A stretch of 64,000 nucleotides of DNA from Pseudevernia furfuracea (Eukaryota; Ascomycota; Lecanoromycetes; Lecanorales; Parmeliaceae), in NCBI GenBank assembly GCA_022315425.1, contig JAIUPT010000038.1:1860001-1924000 (forward strand), given 5' to 3'. The notes beneath the pieces were generated by a model. That model did not search any database, was not told the origin of the DNA, and was given only the letters and a program-made list of their open reading frames with translations. The translations under genes and the position numbers were made by a program. This document shows, piece after piece, positions 44,916-55,872 of the stretch. Position 1 is the first letter of the stretch. Every line of letters starts with the position of its first letter.

Positions 44916-45885
44916 ATGGGTCTTCTACTACTCTTCGAGATCTTCCTTGTCCTTGTGACCGTGGGTCTGGTCCAGCACAGCTCCAAGACCGTCCTGGGTT
45001 TTCTGAGTTCCCTGTTCGAGGCACAAAAGACTATCACATCCCCCAAAGATCAATCAGTATCAACAAAGGACACTGTCTCTCAGCAAATCTCTCAACTTCA
45101 GGCTGAATCCCAAATTCTTTCCAGGTGAGCGAACGCCTCCTGTGTCTCCATGTGATGCTAATAGAGACCGTAGATATCAGGTAGAATCAGCCTATCCAGC
45201 ACAGACCTGGCAGCGACAATCTTACGACTCATTTGTCGCCACCCTCGTTGCAAAATCACCCGTCTTCCCTTGCATCTACGCAACAAAAGGCTTCAAAGCT
45301 AACGAACAACGGTTCCTTTTCCTCGACTCGGACGATCTCTCGTCATCTTGCAACGTCTCCGCCGTCGCTTGGGCCCTTACCGATTATCTGCCTCAATCCC
45401 GCCAGCTGGGCCCCAACACCTCCCTCGTCATTCTCTGCAAAACATCTCCGCACCCTCACTCCGTCCAGGTGTATCATGACGCCTACTGGAGCTGTCTCAA
45501 ATCGCTCCGCGCCCTCGACCCCGAACCTTGGCCGGCAGACTGCCCGGAAGACATCGACAACGACAACTGGTGTTTCTGCTTCAACGGCATCCCGACCTTC
45601 ATCGTCGTGCAAACACCCGCTCATGAGCAACGTCAATCGCGATACGCACCCAACCTCAGTGTCGTGATCCAACCAAAGTGGATCTTTGACGTCCTGTTCA
45701 GCACGCCGAAGAAGCGAACCGGAGCCTTGAACACGGTACGAGAGCTGCTGAGGGGGTATGATAGCATCCCGGTCAGCCCAGACTTGAAGAATTACGGGGA
45801 CGAAGGATCGAGGGAGTCTCAGCAATATTTCCTGCTCGATGAGAACAAGACGGCTCTTTGTCCTTACGAGACGTTGAAAGCGTAG
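44916..45885 (+). CDS. YqcI/YcgG family protein with N-terminal membrane segment
   Basis: Two exons (44916-45124, 45165-45885) give 309 aa; the intron is 40 bases (GTGAGC..ATAG), short but acceptable for fungi. The first 25 residues (MGLLLLFEIFLVLVTVGLVQ) form a membrane anchor or signal anchor. The body fits the YqcI/YcgG family: FPCIYATKGFKANEQRFLFLD, then NWCFCFNGIPTFIVVQTPAHEQRQSRYAPN and VVIQPKWIFDVLF. This family is mainly bacterial, with no settled biochemical role, and occurs patchily in fungi, so ancient transfer from bacteria is possible. No defects are seen. Confidence 0.82.
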
Positions 45886-46943
45886 TCTCCTTTTTCCGTT
45901 GGCGCAGACCTAGGTTTGAGCCACGAGACAGATAGAAGAGCCCCGGATCGTGGACAGGTTAATGAAGTATCCCTTAGTATATTTCAAGGATGTTAAGTAG
46001 AAAAAATCTTTCGTAGACACTCAGGCCTCTGGACTTCATTTTTCTTCCGAAGACTCACCTTTCAGTCCACCACGCTCATTTCACTTCAGACTTTATATCA
46101 TTCGTCAGCCCTTTTGCTTGATCTTTCCCGTCCCAAGTATTAGAAATCCGGATCTTACCCCTCGCTTTGCAGTATGGGGTGTCGATTACGGCATTTTTGC
46201 AACGCTTTTCGCCCGCTCGAGACTACACTGCTCTGGTGAGACTGTTGAAGCCTTGTCCGCAGAACTGTTGAAGCGTATAGACAGACATGAACTGGATGGG
46301 GGCGAAGAGTCATTCAATCAGTTGTACCAGATAGCCAGTGAATTATTTGAAGAACTCACGAGCGTGAAGCGAAGTCGCATTCTTCAGGAAACTGTTGCGA
46401 GTTCAGCATGAAATGAGAAGAATAATCACGAGCTAAGCGGGCCCCCTACCTACGGCTTTTTCTCCACACCAAAGGAACAATGCCAGCAACCACAGCAGTC
46501 ATTCATTGCTTCCCACGGTTTTACCAGGTGCTGACCATGGATTCAGCATAGCGAGGTCACCGCAAACGGTATGTGGCTCTTGGGGTAATATAGTAGGCAG
46601 TGTGAGCCATACAGCGAGTAGTCAACTGAATTATCGAAGTGGCTTGCTAGGTATTGGAGTGGCGTGGTCGTTTCTTGAGAAATCGGTCAGACGATCTTCA
46701 GCACCTCGAAGCATCGATGCCGAGCAAAACTTGTCGACCACCTAGAGCGCAGCCCACACTTCCTAACGTAGATTCCTTCTTCTGACGCTGTTCGGATCAG
46801 ACACAGTTGAGAAACGGACGGTAGGGCTTGAATAGCTATTTTGCAGTAAGGATTTCAGAGCCCTAGTGGCACACGTATCATTGCTTGCCAGATCTATGCT
46901 CAAGGCTCCATATTTGATTTCTGCCCAACTGCCGATCATTGCT
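45886..46943. other. Intergenic with an unresolved open frame
   Basis: The frame at 46118-46411 (97 codons) reads like protein (GVDYGIFATLFARSRLHCSG, SFNQLYQIASELFEELTSVK) but has no ATG. It would need an upstream exon I could not find. The rest shows nothing. Confidence 0.3.
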
Positions 46944-47817
46944 TCACCAAGGTAACTGTAGAGGCGTACTCAGGTCCTTGCCTAGTACAGCTTCCGCAGT
47001 CCCGATATCACTATAACGAGCATCAGTCGGCAGAAGAGCGGATATGAGCCAGAGGCTGCTTACCGTGGTCCGCGGGGTGCCCAATACTCACCTGTTTTCT
47101 TCATGTCGAATGTCTCGATGAACTTGATCAGCGACTCAGCAGCTTTGTCTGGCGTGACAGCTACACAAAGCCAGTCTGTTAGTGCTATGGCACATAAAAC
47201 CACGCGGAAAATGATGGGTCCGTACCGCCGCCATCATCCCAGAATTTATCAAAGCCAACACCCTTCGTCATCTCCGTCCGCATAAACCCCGGATGCACAA
47301 TCCCCACCGCTATGCCCTTCTCTTTCAGATCCAAACTCAACAGCTTCCCAACCATGTTCAACGCACTCTTACTAGCATGATGTCCGTAATTCCCTCCTCC
47401 CTCACTTTCATGTCTTAATGTGATACTGCCGCTCTCGCTGCTGACAAGTATAATCTTGCTCCCTTTGGCTAACAGGCCGGCTTTGAAAAGGTAGTGCACA
47501 ATGAATACGGGGCCAATGGAACTGGTTGTGTACATTTTGACTTGGTTTTCCCAGGAGGGTGAGTCGAAGGATTCGGTTGCGAAGTAGCCGGCTGTTATTA
47601 TAATGGTGTCGAGGGTCTTCTTGCCAAGATGAGAGGCAAGTTTCTGACCTGCATCTTCCTGGGCGACATCGATGTTGGGGATGTATTCGATGTTCTTGTT
47701 TGGTTCTGGGCTCTTGTCTGAGCGACTGGTTGCGAAGACGGTATTATTTGAGGCGTACTGTTTGGCGAGCTCTGCTCCTAAGCCTCGCGAGCTTCCGACG
47801 ATGAGGATGTTGGACAT
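46944..47817 (-). CDS. Short-chain dehydrogenase-like protein, atypical active site
   Basis: Three exons (47817-47226, 47160-47064, 47010-46944) give 251 aa; introns are 65 and 53 bases. The cofactor loop is VGSSRGLG (GxxxGxG) at residues 7-14. ITAG stands where NNAG is usual, and SSESGS provides the Ser. At the usual YxxxK position the sequence is NYGHHASKSALNM: K is present, but the residue four before it is His, with the nearest Tyr two positions further back. The last exons add EYWAPRGPRDIGTAEAVLG. It may still bind NAD(P), but catalysis by the classic Tyr is doubtful. If the second intron were retained the protein would end at GPR. Confidence 0.85.
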
Positions 47818-48222
47818 TTTTGGTATGTGGCCTGTCTAACAATTGGAACCCTGAGCTGTCAGGATGTCAAGAGTGAAGGTAGAATCAAATGCTGTCGATT
47901 TGCTCGGAACGAAATGATGCAAAAATCACGCAAAGCGGAACCTCACCGCAATTGTGGCTGGCGATATCTTTGCAAGCTGCAGCTCCTAATCTGCATTTGT
48001 TACTTACACATAGAATAGAGCATTCCCAGAATGTTTTCTTCAAGAGGCCCCAACCCTCATACAACCTTCTCGGAAACCTCGGAAACGACCCCACCATCGA
48101 TAAGGGCCACAGCCCTTAGCGCGACGCGTCCCAAGTCGCGACACAATTGACACAATTAAATCTTCAACAAGTTCGACAACACCACTGAAAACCCTCTCGT
48201 TACAAACAGGCGATATTTCCCG
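47818..48222. other. Divergent promoter of the SDR and CDC31
   Basis: About 400 bases between divergent starts. It contains a GGAAACCTCGGAAACGACC direct repeat near 48072-48090 and a CA-rich tract before CDC31. No gene. Confidence 0.4.
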
Positions 48223-49065
48223 ATGGCTTCCTCAGCTCACCCATCCTTCCCATCTCGAGGATACCCCAGCAATCTTGGCAAACTCCCCGACCGCTCAATG
48301 GCCCCGACCTTCGGCGCATCCAGCACCGCACAACAGCGCGAGAATGCCCGCCTCGAGCGTGAGCGGGAGAGGTTGGAGAAAGAGAGGCTGGAGCGAGAAG
48401 AGCAGAATCAGTTGACGGAAGAGCAGAGAGAGGAGATCAAAGAAGCTGTGAGTCCCTTCGCCCCAACGTGCGCTGTTCGAACGGGGGGGGGTGGGGGTTT
48501 TGAAAACAGGAATATGCAGAGAGCTGAAGAGAGAGAGAGAGAGTTGAGGAAGTTGTCATAGCAGAAAAGAGAGCAGTAGCGCTAATGTATCGGGCCGACA
48601 CGACAGTTCAATCTCTTCGACCTGGACAAGGACAACAAAATCGACTACCACGAACTCAAAGTCGCCATGAAAGCCCTCGGCTTCGACCTCCCCAAGCCCG
48701 AAATCCTCGCCATCTTGCAAACCCACGGCTCCCCTTCCGCCCCGCCCCCTCCCGCCCCCTCAAACGCCAACGGTCAACAACACGCCCACGGCAATCCCCG
48801 CCTCCTCCTCCCCTTCCCGCAATTTCAAACCGTAATGGCGCAGAAAATACTCGCGCGGGATCCGAGGGAGGAGATCCTAAGGGCGTTTGAGCTGTTTGAT
48901 GAGGGGGGGAAGGGGAAGATTAGCCTGAGCGATTTGAGAAGGGTGGCGAGGGAGTTGGGGGAGGGGTTGGAGGAGGAGGAGTTGGCGGCTATGATTGAGG
49001 AGTTTGATTTGGATGGAGACGGCGCGATTGACCGGGAGGAGTTCTTGGGGATTTGTTTGCAGTGA
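48223..49065 (+). CDS. CDC31: Centrin, spindle pole body calcium-binding protein
   Basis: Two exons (48223-48447, 48607-49065) give 227 aa; the intron is 159 bases. Centrins are EF-hand proteins needed for spindle pole body duplication and, with Sac3/TREX-2 and XPC/Rad4, for mRNA export and DNA repair. After a charged N-terminal helix (ARLERERERLEKERLEREEQ) the core starts LTEEQREEIKEAFNLFDLDKDNKIDYHELKVAMKALGF. EF1 loop D80-E91 and EF4 loop D209-E220 (DLDGDGAIDREE) are canonical. EF3 (DEGGKGKISLSD) is degenerate. A Pro/Ser/Asn/His-rich insert of about 27 residues interrupts the region after LPKPEILAIL. The N-terminal extension is longer than in yeast Cdc31. Confidence 0.92.
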
Positions 49066-49408
49066 GTGGGTGCCGGGTTTAAGAGGGGAGAGTGAGAATC
49101 GGAAGGAAAGCGTAGGAGTTATGGCGTTGGGTGATACAGTACTGGTGTGTTTAGGAGGGCGGAGGATAGGGCGTCTACGTGTTATCGAAATGATTCAATC
49201 TACGCCATGAAGGCGCATCCTCTTACAGTCGGACAAGTAGATATCGGGCAACCTGCCCATTTGTACTTGTTCCACGTCAGCAGCATCGTGGATACAACGA
49301 CGTTCTATGGACATCCTATGAACAAATGCCATTTTCCAAGGGCTTGACTCGAACGCAAATTTGCTCCCGGGACCCAGGTTAGATAGTCCTAGGCAGGTCG
49401 AAGAATCT
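49066..49408. other. Convergent intergenic region
   Basis: 3' flanks of CDC31 and the AAA ATPase gene. Nothing recognised. Confidence 0.4.
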
Positions 49409-51999
49409 CTAAAGATACGACGCCGCGCTCGCAGCCTGCCCAGCTCCTCGGAAATCATTGTCGAAGTCTTCATTCGCTTCAATGGCAGCCATGAGGTGAT
49501 CGTATCCAAGCGGTACGCCCTTAGCTGTCGCGAAAGCGTGGGCCATACGGACTGTGTTCTTGATCTGCACTCGATGATTAGCAAGGAGCCTGTTGTTGGG
49601 GGGGGGGGTTTTCGTCGATGATCTTACCTGCCGTCCATTGAAGTCCCTCCTGCTAAGATCATCCAATTGCTTCGGAGAGAACTTTTCCCCTCCCCCGGTC
49701 GTTGAGACCTTATTTGCCTGCTGAATAAACGCAGTCCAGATCTCCGCTTTTGCTTTCTTACTCAATTGATCGTACTTGATGCCGAGGTGTATGCGACTCT
49801 GGACCGCCTCATCGAAGACGGTCACTCTGTTCGTGGTCAGGATCATTACGCCTTGGAAATACTCTAATTGCCGCAGGAAGACGGAGACGAGAGTGTTGTG
49901 TTGGAGGTGGTGTTGGGTGCGAGCTTCGAGGAAGACGTCTGCTTCGTCGAGGAGTAGGATGGCTTTCCAGCGAGCGACAAGGTCTAGGATCATTGCGAGG
50001 CGGTCTTCGAGTTTCTCGGAGTCGAGGCCTAGGTCTCCAGCACATACCTGTTGGGAGTCAGTAGACGGCGCGGTTTCCGCTGCTCTTGGGGGGGAGACGA
50101 ACTCGATACAGCGGTCGTTTCTGGTATTCTGAAACCGCCTCAGCCGTCAGTGTCTTTCCCACTCCCGGTGGACCACTGCAATAGTAAGCATTGTGTGACC
50201 GCAAATCTGGAGTTGGCAACGTACTGTAGTAGCACAATCAACCCCTTTCCCTTTCCCTCTATAAAATCGTCAAAAGCAGGCTTGTCAGGGTCAGGTATTT
50301 GGTTATGCACGAGTGCTTGCAACATTTCCTTTGTCTTGGTTGGAATGACGAGCGTGTCAAATGGTAGGGTGGTCCATGTGATGTCTTGTATCCCGGAAAC
50401 AGCGAACTCCGCTGTGCATTTGGAATCAGCATTGCCTTGAACCTGGTCACCTTTTCCAACAATTGCGGAGAAATCTGGGCACTTACCCCAAGCTCTTCTA
50501 TCGAGACTGAATCCCAAGACAGTTGGCCCGCAGACCAAAAACTCTTCGTCTTTCATCTCGCTCATTTTGTTCTTATCGTCGCCATGTTTGACGTCATCAG
50601 TAAGGCCAAGCCCTTCAGTGAGGATGTCGTTGAGAATGTCGTTGCGTATGCCGAGTATATCACGACCCGACAGACCATCGACGCGCGGTCTTTCGTAATT
50701 GGGATTGTGCTCTTTGAAAGCGATCGGATCCACCATGATTCGACCTTTAACCGAGAATTTGAACGGTTCGCCTTTTCGTTTTTGATGAGCGAGGCCCTGG
50801 TAAGCGGTGTGGTGGATACCCTTCAATGATGCAAAACGACGACCTCGTTCAATCAATTCTGATTTGACCTTGGCCATTTCCTGGTGATAGTTCAATGGGA
50901 ACGCTTCCAGAGACTTGATTGGTTTCGCCCCACGGAATTCAGGAATCAAAAGGTTACTTATGACTTCACCTAGAAGTTTTCCGTTGAAGTCAAGATAACG
51001 ACATTGCAGTACGTAGAACTTCCCTTTCTTGAGGGTCCTCTCCTCCCCGAAGTCGAAGATAAGGCATTTCGGCTCTTCGGAGTAGACGCAGGAGGTGTAA
51101 ACCACAGTATTTGGTGGAAAGAGAGTCCAAAGAAGGTCGAAAGTGATTTCACCACGTTCTAGAAGTTCGGGTAGAGTCTTCATGATGGATGCGTAGTGCT
51201 CTTGGAGGAAGCGTATGAGCAGATCGAGGTGCTGCGTCTCTTTGTCGGACTCGAGTAAAGTAATGTCTCGCTTGGATTCAATCTGGGACAGAAAGTGAAA
51301 CAGAATCTCGATCCGTATCTAAGATGGCGTAAGTGGTTAAGCTCAATATTTCTTGAAATGACCACACCTCTGGCTTATCTCCATGGAGGGAGACTGTAGG
51401 CATTCCTTGCAAGACTTGCCGCAAGACATCTCTTAGAAGTTCCGATTTGATATCTATAAAGATTTTGTAATGCATGTTGCGGTCATCTGGTTCAAAGTCA
51501 GCACTAGTTGCGAGTAGATACGTACAAAGGCGCACCATATTGACGTCGGACGACGAAGATGTACTCCTCGTACCTGTCCTTTTTCTTTGAAGAATCCTCC
51601 AGAGAGTCGACAAGCTTTCGACCATAGGTATCCTTGTCCCAGCTAGAGGAATTGTAAGCAGCCAAACCCATGTGACGGGTGCGTAGCTGGGACTCGTAAA
51701 ACATACACCTGGCTGACGCTCTTGTACTCCAGCACTGAGGCCCTCGGCTTTGGTGCCTCCTTCTCAATCTCTGGAGATTTAGCATCTGGAGCTTTGTCAC
51801 CCCCTGCGCCGGGAACCTCGATCTTTTCTTCCTTGCTCTCCACTGATGGTGGAGTCTCTTCTCCGGGAACCTCCATACTCCCTGATTCGCTCTCTGATGA
51901 ATGGGCACTTTCTTCACCTCGATCCAACACAATCATGTTTAAATGAGCTTTTATGGCAGCGAGTTGTGTTGCAATACGAAGCGGAGAAACGTCGGTCAT
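49409..51999 (-). CDS. AAA+ ATPase with N-terminal DUF7025-type region
   Basis: Seven exons (51999-51707, 51642-51536, 51486-51368, 51318-50225, 50175-50103, 50047-49628, 49564-49409) give 753 aa; introns are 49-64 bases. The N-terminus (to ~100) is Glu/Ser/Pro-rich. Residues ~150-480 form the region that precedes the ATPase in a fungal family (HFLSQIESKRDITLLESD, LLWTLFPPNTVVYT, FKFSVKGRIMVDPIAFKEHNP). The AAA core has Walker A GPPGVGKT (539-546), Walker B ILLLDEAD (D596, E597), sensor 1 ILTTNR and SRIHLGIKYD with the arginine finger. The lid ends FNGRQIKNTVRMAHAFA. The family is expanded in filamentous fungi; substrates are unknown. The GTTCGT donor of intron 5 and the GTGCGC donor of intron 2 are weak but restore conserved sequence. 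Confidence 0.85.
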
Positions 52000-54157
52000 A
52001 GAAAGGGTATGAAGATGCACAAAATTTAGGCCAAATCGAACAGACAGTGACGATGTACAAATCGAGTGATAAATCTCCTTGGAGATCTGCTGGTTGCAAC
52101 ACGAAGGATGGTAAAAATGTTGCAGAACGAGATCAGAGTTGTGTTGTTGCACCAAGTTTGAAAAGTGCAACGATCGCAAGGCAGAATTTCTGCCTTTGGT
52201 AGCCTTGCTCACCACCAATCGTCCGGTCAGGTACAACTTTGCCACGGCCACTCGGCTTTCCAGAACGCTTCCTTTCCATAGGTCGTAAGAGTTGTTGCCT
52301 CAAAGCCGACGCTCGATTTTCAGAGCCTTGTCCAGCCGCCGAAGGCTCTTATTGGACGTTCCGACTCGGCATTCTCATTGATAATTTCTTTTAGCGGCAG
52401 GTGGAGGCCTTGGCTGGCTCGCTTTCTCTGTTGCAGACGCACGGACGCACCGACTGGATGGACTGCAGCGTAACACAGTTGCTCACTATGTTAAAAGTCG
52501 TCTCTACTCCTCAGCAAATTATTAGGATATCCAAGTGATAAACCTGCATCAATCGGTTCGCGCTTTCGATGCTCGAGATGGTCTATTTTTAAGTCAGCTC
52601 CACCGTTTCATGACCGAGGTATAGCCGAGAGCAAATTTCCGTAAAAGAGCGAGTCTTGTAGAATGACATTTCGCAGGATATTTGTGCAGGCTGGCTCTGC
52701 TGACAATGGCCGCTCAATCAGATACCTACTCCTCTTGTCCCTGAACAAAAGCTCGCGTCAGGAGACTGTCTATGAGATGAATAAATCTCACCTGAGCGTC
52801 CATGACCGCAACGTAATGATTTGCAGTACAACACCCACATAAAAGCCCTGGGCAACACATCCTTCAGCTGTATAAAGGTCCCAGCATATCCTATGAGTCC
52901 CATTGATCGTGTGAGTATCATCTCGGCGACTCTGATACATCCCATATGCGGTGCTCCATGAATTGGTCCCACAATGACCGCACGATCATTTGGCTTTGGC
53001 TCAACCTTTGCTGAATCATAGTATTGCTATGTCTTATTTATTTTTATGAATCGCTGCTGAAATAATATTTCCGAGTCAGTATCGCCTGTTAAGCGGGTAG
53101 ATTGAGCCTGGGCACATGTCTGTTAGAGTAGACAGGATACTCTCAAAAGATGTCCCAGGACTCAAGGTTTGATCCAAAAGAGAAATAACGACTCCGACAA
53201 TACATACGGTCGAAACCTCCGAAATCCTCTAGTCACCAGAGAGGATAATAGAATTAGCTCTCCCTTGTGCTGGAAGGTTCCATCTGAAGACCTTATGATG
53301 GGCTCGGTTCATCAGCCATGTCTCTTCGCTCTCCATGTTCTCTTGAAGTCGCTACGTAAGTCATAGCCATGCCGGCCGAAGTTCTCAATGAAATTCCGGA
53401 GTCTTTGGACTTTAGAACACGATGCTTGTAAGAAACGTGAAGCTCGATGGTGTACCAAAGTTTGTTTGGGGCAGTTTTTGGGGTTTGAGGCTTGGGAGCC
53501 TGATGATAATGTTGTTTTCAATTGCTTAGCAGTCCTACTGAAGTCGACGATAACGTCGATAATCGTGATCCAATCAAATATAAGACACCCGATTCAGCAT
53601 CCCGAAGCTGATGACGACAGTATTGTCTAGCGTACGAATCAAAAATAGCCTGATCAATTGCCACGAAACCGGTATTGTCTTCGGAGCGAGCTACGGATTG
53701 GAGGACAGCTGAGATCATAACACAATATCAAGGAGCGATTAATATTGAAACGGAAGATCGAATGAAGACTCAAAAGTGGGAGAATAGATCAAAAGTCGTG
53801 AATAGAGGAAACATCGAAGTTTGCCGGCAGCGGAGGTGTCAAAAGAAGCGGCAGTCGATGCGGTGTCAACTCCCAACACATCTACAAGTGCACACTGACC
53901 GAGCTATCTTTTCGCTGTTAAATGTAGAAAGTTCTATGGGATGAAGCCCAAAATCGGCACCAAAAATTGAAAAATTTGGCCAGCCAAAAAATCTCTCTAC
54001 TCATGATTTTGAGATATTCTCTTACTACTTAATTGTTCCACTTTCAACAAGGATTTTCTCTTTCTCTGCTCTGGTGGCTCATCCTGGTCGTTTGGATGAA
54101 CGTGAACAGAAGTCCTGTGCTTCAGCTCGGATGCCTCGTGGTATGACGCACGTTTGG
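52000..54157. other. Gene-poor intergenic region
   Basis: Promoter of the AAA ATPase, then about 1.8 kb without a credible gene. A string AAAATTGAAAAATTTGGCCAGCC near 53963-53986 is self-complementary in parts and looks like part of a dispersed repeat, but no second copy is in the window. Confidence 0.35.
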
Positions 54158-54628
54158 TTACTCCGTAGCAACAGCCAGGCTTCCAACCTCTTGCACTTTT
54201 GCTTCGAACACATCAACCATCTCCCTCCCGACTTGCTCCTGAATCTCCTTTTCGTCAGCGTTGATCACTAATTCGCCTTGTGTCTGTAATTATCCGTTTT
54301 CCAAATACCCGCCCTGCGTTTCCTCTCCTAACGTACTAGCGCTAACGAATGTTCGACTTCCATCTTCGGTGGAACGGGCAAATAAACCGTAGAAAGCCCA
54401 CTTGGCCCAACACTCGAACCAACTGTTGTATTGCCTTCCTAGCTCAGAGATACAGAAGCCGGGACAACAAGAGGTGACAATGACTTGGGGATCACCGCTA
54501 GGTGATGTTGCCAGTGACGCGAGAGACTTGGAGGCGCACATCAAGAGAATCTTAAGAAATGTCTGCTTAGCTAGTAACGTGAGGCAACACTTCCGTAGAA
54601 GCTGTTGACAGGTTTTTAAGATGCGCAT
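54158..54628 (-). pseudogene. 5'-truncated short-chain dehydrogenase pseudogene
   Basis: The minus frame reads SLASLATSPSGDPQVIVTSC, then CPGFCISELGRQYNSW, YGLFARSTEDGSRTFVSAST, and LGEETQGGYLENG, the C-terminal half of a retinol-dehydrogenase-like SDR. At 54292-54290 a TAA stop follows ENG. The same frame then continues as protein (ELVINADEKEIQEQVGREMV) to a natural-looking stop at 54158-54160. A CAA-to-TAA change would explain the break. The cofactor-binding half and the YxxxK motif are missing upstream. Remnant, not functional. Confidence 0.7.
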
Positions 54629-55872
54629 ATTTAGGTGTGGGCTGTGTCTGCTTCACCACAACTCTGTGGCGTGGTGGGTGCTTCGAGACAGCAACTAGGC
54701 CGCGTAATCGTCTGAACCCATTTTACTCAAATACGAGCAGTAAATCTGTGGGGATGCGGCGGAGGACTTATCAAAAGACACCCGCTGCACTCTGACTCTC
54801 AGCCGAGTGCTGTGGTACTCGCTGCCGAAACGCCAAGTGGAAGAAGCAAACTCATGGACCCGCCTCTGCTCGTAGATGACTGCTATGCTGGGTCACTCGC
54901 AGGCAGCGATCGGCTAGGACCTTCAGCTACAAGGCGTAGATCTGCTGCGGATGCAGCCTACTCCTGCTGTCCGCAATTAGATGATTGCCATGAAGACTTT
55001 GAAAGATTGCACAAATGCACGCTAGTCATCGCTACATCGGTGCTGAAATACGAAACCCGTATCATGATCTACCCTTAAAATGTACTTTTAGCGGGGTAGT
55101 CGCACTCGGTTTGCCAAGAAATTGGGGTATCTGTATGCAGAAGCTATAGCAATACCACAGCCTCAACAAGCCTTGCCATCTAAAGCAGTCGGATCTGTGA
55201 TATGTGTGACCCTCACCTTTGCTTCCCGGTCCACTATTGCATTAGGCCACTTATGCCGACCAGCTTTAGCACCATAGCGTAGTGAAAGTAGCTAACTGGG
55301 AGCCTGGAATTGTGGGACTGGGATTGCTGAGTCCGCAGACCTGCATATCCGAACATCACGGGTGTAAGATCACATACAACTCTAATGGTAAGGAATGAAC
55401 CAACACACACCTACTTTTCTCTCACACCAACCAGAATCTTGAATTGACCGAAGGCTGACTCGATGTCACATCTCCAACCGTTACGCCCCTGACTTTGAGG
55501 CGAGGGTGCCCGAATGTGCATGCGCCAGGCATATGCAATGCACGTTGATGTCACAAGATCAGCACTAATAATAGCGCTTAGACGCCTCGAATGCCGTTCC
55601 GATGATGATACTCGTTGATTGATCACCGCGTGGAGCCCGGAATGGGCAAGGTCCAAGGTACCTCGACAAACAATCGCACTGTTATTGCACGGCAAGGTAA
55701 TTCGCTGGAGGATTGACAGAATTCCATCACCTGAAGCCAACCCACCTGAGTGGTGTGGTGAGTGAATACCTCCATCCTTTTTACGAGTTTCTCTCATCCT
55801 CGAGATTTCAGACTTAAGCCTCAAATCTGATTCAAACATTCTATTCCTAGGTTGTGTGATTTAGATACCAAA
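54629..55872. other. Intergenic, no supported gene
   Basis: Short open frames on both strands (for example 55411-55839 minus) show no domain. The final part is the P450 promoter. Confidence 0.35.
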
